Below are positions 63,065-64,000 of a stretch of 64,000 nucleotides of DNA, in pieces. Source of the stretch: Stieleria neptunia (GTDB lineage: Bacteria > Planctomycetota > Planctomycetia > Pirellulales > Pirellulaceae); NCBI RefSeq assembly GCF_007754155.1, contig NZ_CP037423.1:10412938-10476937 (forward strand), given 5' to 3'. The notes beneath the pieces are model-generated. The model ran no database searches. It saw nothing but the letters and a program-made list of their open reading frames with translations, and had not been told where the DNA came from. A program made the position numbers and the translations under genes. The first letter of the stretch is position 1. Each line of letters starts with the position of its first letter.

Positions 63065-64000
63065 CTACGACTTCGACTCGCCGTACAACACTCCCGGCAA
63101 ATAGATCACAAAGCCGACCGCCGCGGCCACGATCCAGGCCGGTGCCGGACCGATGCCGGGCAATCCCAGGTTGGCGCCGAATAGAATCACGATCGTTGCG
63201 ACGACCGCGAACGGCGTCATCCTCCAGCCGGACACAAACGCCGAGAAACACAGCAACGCCCCCGCGATCCCGACCGACCACAAACTGGTGGAACTCCCCA
63301 AGGCGTCGGTGGTGACATCATCGGCAACCGTCTGCAGATCGAATTCTCCGCGACGCACGCTCCGAAGCACTTCTTCGCCGAACAGGTCGACACTTTGCGC
63401 GGCAAAGGCAAACACCGCCAGCAATAAACATCCGACCAGCAGACGCGAGACACCGGAGAACGCAAACTTCAGGGCGGCGAATCGATCGCGTGGCCGCTTG
63501 TAGCGACCGCTGCGCGCGTCGGCCAACATCGCTTTGATCCGTTTCCGCTTGACGTCGGCAATCACTTTTTCATCCTTACCGGATTGCTGGACGGTCTGAT
63601 GTGCGGTCTCCATGATCGCCGACGCCATCTGCCAGCTTTGCTCGCGGGCTTCGGCGGCGCTGACGCCTTGGCTGATCAAGGATCGCTGTTCCAGATTTGC
63701 CAACTTCTTGCGGTCGGCCGCCTGCCGTCTCTGGTCCGCCTTTCGATCCAACGCCGCGCACCAGCGATCACGCAACGACCGATCGCCGGTCGGGCCGACA
63801 AAGGACACGTCGACGGACAACCGCCGACGTTTTTGAACCAGTGCGTCGTAACCAAACAGCGCCTCATAGATCGATTGCCAGCCGGCCCCTGCATAGCGAG
63901 CCAGAAAGTCACGCAAGCCCTCTTCGTCGGCACCTTCGATCCGCAGATCGCGGACGAACCGACGGGCGTCCTCCAGCGAGGCTTTGCCCGCTTTGGCGGC
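63065..64000 (-). CDS. Multi-helix membrane protein, C-terminal part (runs off right edge)
   Basis: About 311 codons are visible; the frame is open to the window edge, and the TTG at 63914-63916 is not needed as a start. The first visible part, ASLEDARRFVRDLRIEGADEEGLRDFLARYAGAGWQSIYEALFGYDALV, is a helical soluble domain, followed by a basic coiled region (EQRSLISQGVSAAEAREQSWQMASAIMETAHQTV; VKRKRIKAMLADARSGRYKR). Then four or more membrane helices (SRLLVGCLLLAVFAFAAQSV; LWSVGIAGALLCFSAFVSG; PFAVVATIVILFGANLG; WIVAAAVGFVIYLPGVLYG). From memory this looks like the C-terminus of long planctomycete membrane proteins annotated as hypothetical. Function unknown; the missing N-terminus could carry the defining domain. 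Confidence 0.8.
   Translation of the reverse strand, partial: AAKAGKASLEDARRFVRDLRIEGADEEGLRDFLARYAGAGWQSIYEALFGYDALVQKRRRLSVDVSFVGPTGDRSLRDRWCAALDRKADQRRQAADRKKLANLEQRSLISQGVSAAEAREQSWQMASAIMETAHQTVQQSGKDEKVIADVKRKRIKAMLADARSGRYKRPRDRFAALKFAFSGVSRLLVGCLLLAVFAFAAQSVDLFGEEVLRSVRRGEFDLQTVADDVTTDALGSSTSLWSVGIAGALLCFSAFVSGWRMTPFAVVATIVILFGANLGLPGIGPAPAWIVAAAVGFVIYLPGVLYGESKS

Overview
The window looks like chromosomal DNA of a planctomycete of the Pirellulaceae type (Rhodopirellula-like). The reasons are family content rather than any marker gene: DUF1552 and DUF1592 (Planctomycete cytochrome) proteins, a PVC-type CxxCH haem protein, a DUF1571 secreted protein, two sulfatases, two large Ser/Thr kinases (one with a C-terminal repeat half, one with TPRs), an ECF sigma factor, an N-terminal LEDRRMLA tag of the LEPR-XLL kind, and loosely packed genes separated by many palindromic repeats. 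No rRNA, tRNA, CRISPR array or prophage was recognised.

Layout. 1-5 kb: the start of a very large secreted protein running off the left edge, an IS110-family element between two copies of one palindromic repeat, a ferritin-like protein, and cutA. 5-9.7 kb: an LptD-like outer-membrane barrel bracketed by short tandem repeats, a K+ channel and a small membrane protein. 10-20.5 kb: an alpha/beta hydrolase coupled to an RND/MMPL exporter, a serine beta-lactamase-like hydrolase, two secreted planctomycete proteins, a CBS protein with an HEPN-like C-terminus overlapping an AI-2E-type permease, and csrA. 20.8-26 kb: two convergent sulfatases with an intact IS4-type element between them (20-bp terminal repeats, 7-bp target duplication) that has split a palindromic repeat. 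26-30.9 kb is an accessory-looking, gene-poor tract: an 84-bp-armed inverted repeat, two diverged copies of a ~380-bp repeat each lying just downstream of a small minus-strand gene, one of those genes decayed, plus other palindromes. 30.9-38.5 kb: a degenerate EEP-fold protein, a 1146-aa membrane protein with a huge low-complexity tail, hisS, a YkgJ-type cysteine-cluster protein and purU.

38.9-47.1 kb holds the most coherent gene set, all on the minus strand: ECF sigma factor, Ser/Thr kinase with TPRs, an extracellular matrixin-like protein whose zinc site is mutated, and a TPR-sulfotransferase. The last three are 22-36 bp apart and read as one operon. 47.8-51 kb: a secreted protein divergent from lpxD-lpxI, which overlap by 4 bp and supply lipid A synthesis, fitting the LptD-like protein at 5 kb. 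51.6-62.5 kb: a DUF1552-DUF1592 pair, a kinase with a WD40-like tail, a PVC haem protein and deoC. The right edge cuts a membrane protein.

At least seven families of dispersed palindromic or tandem repeats occur in non-coding DNA, several in two or more copies here, one nested inside another with a 7-bp duplication. Three proteins keep a recognisable enzyme fold but lose catalytic signature residues (matrixin, kinase, EEP).
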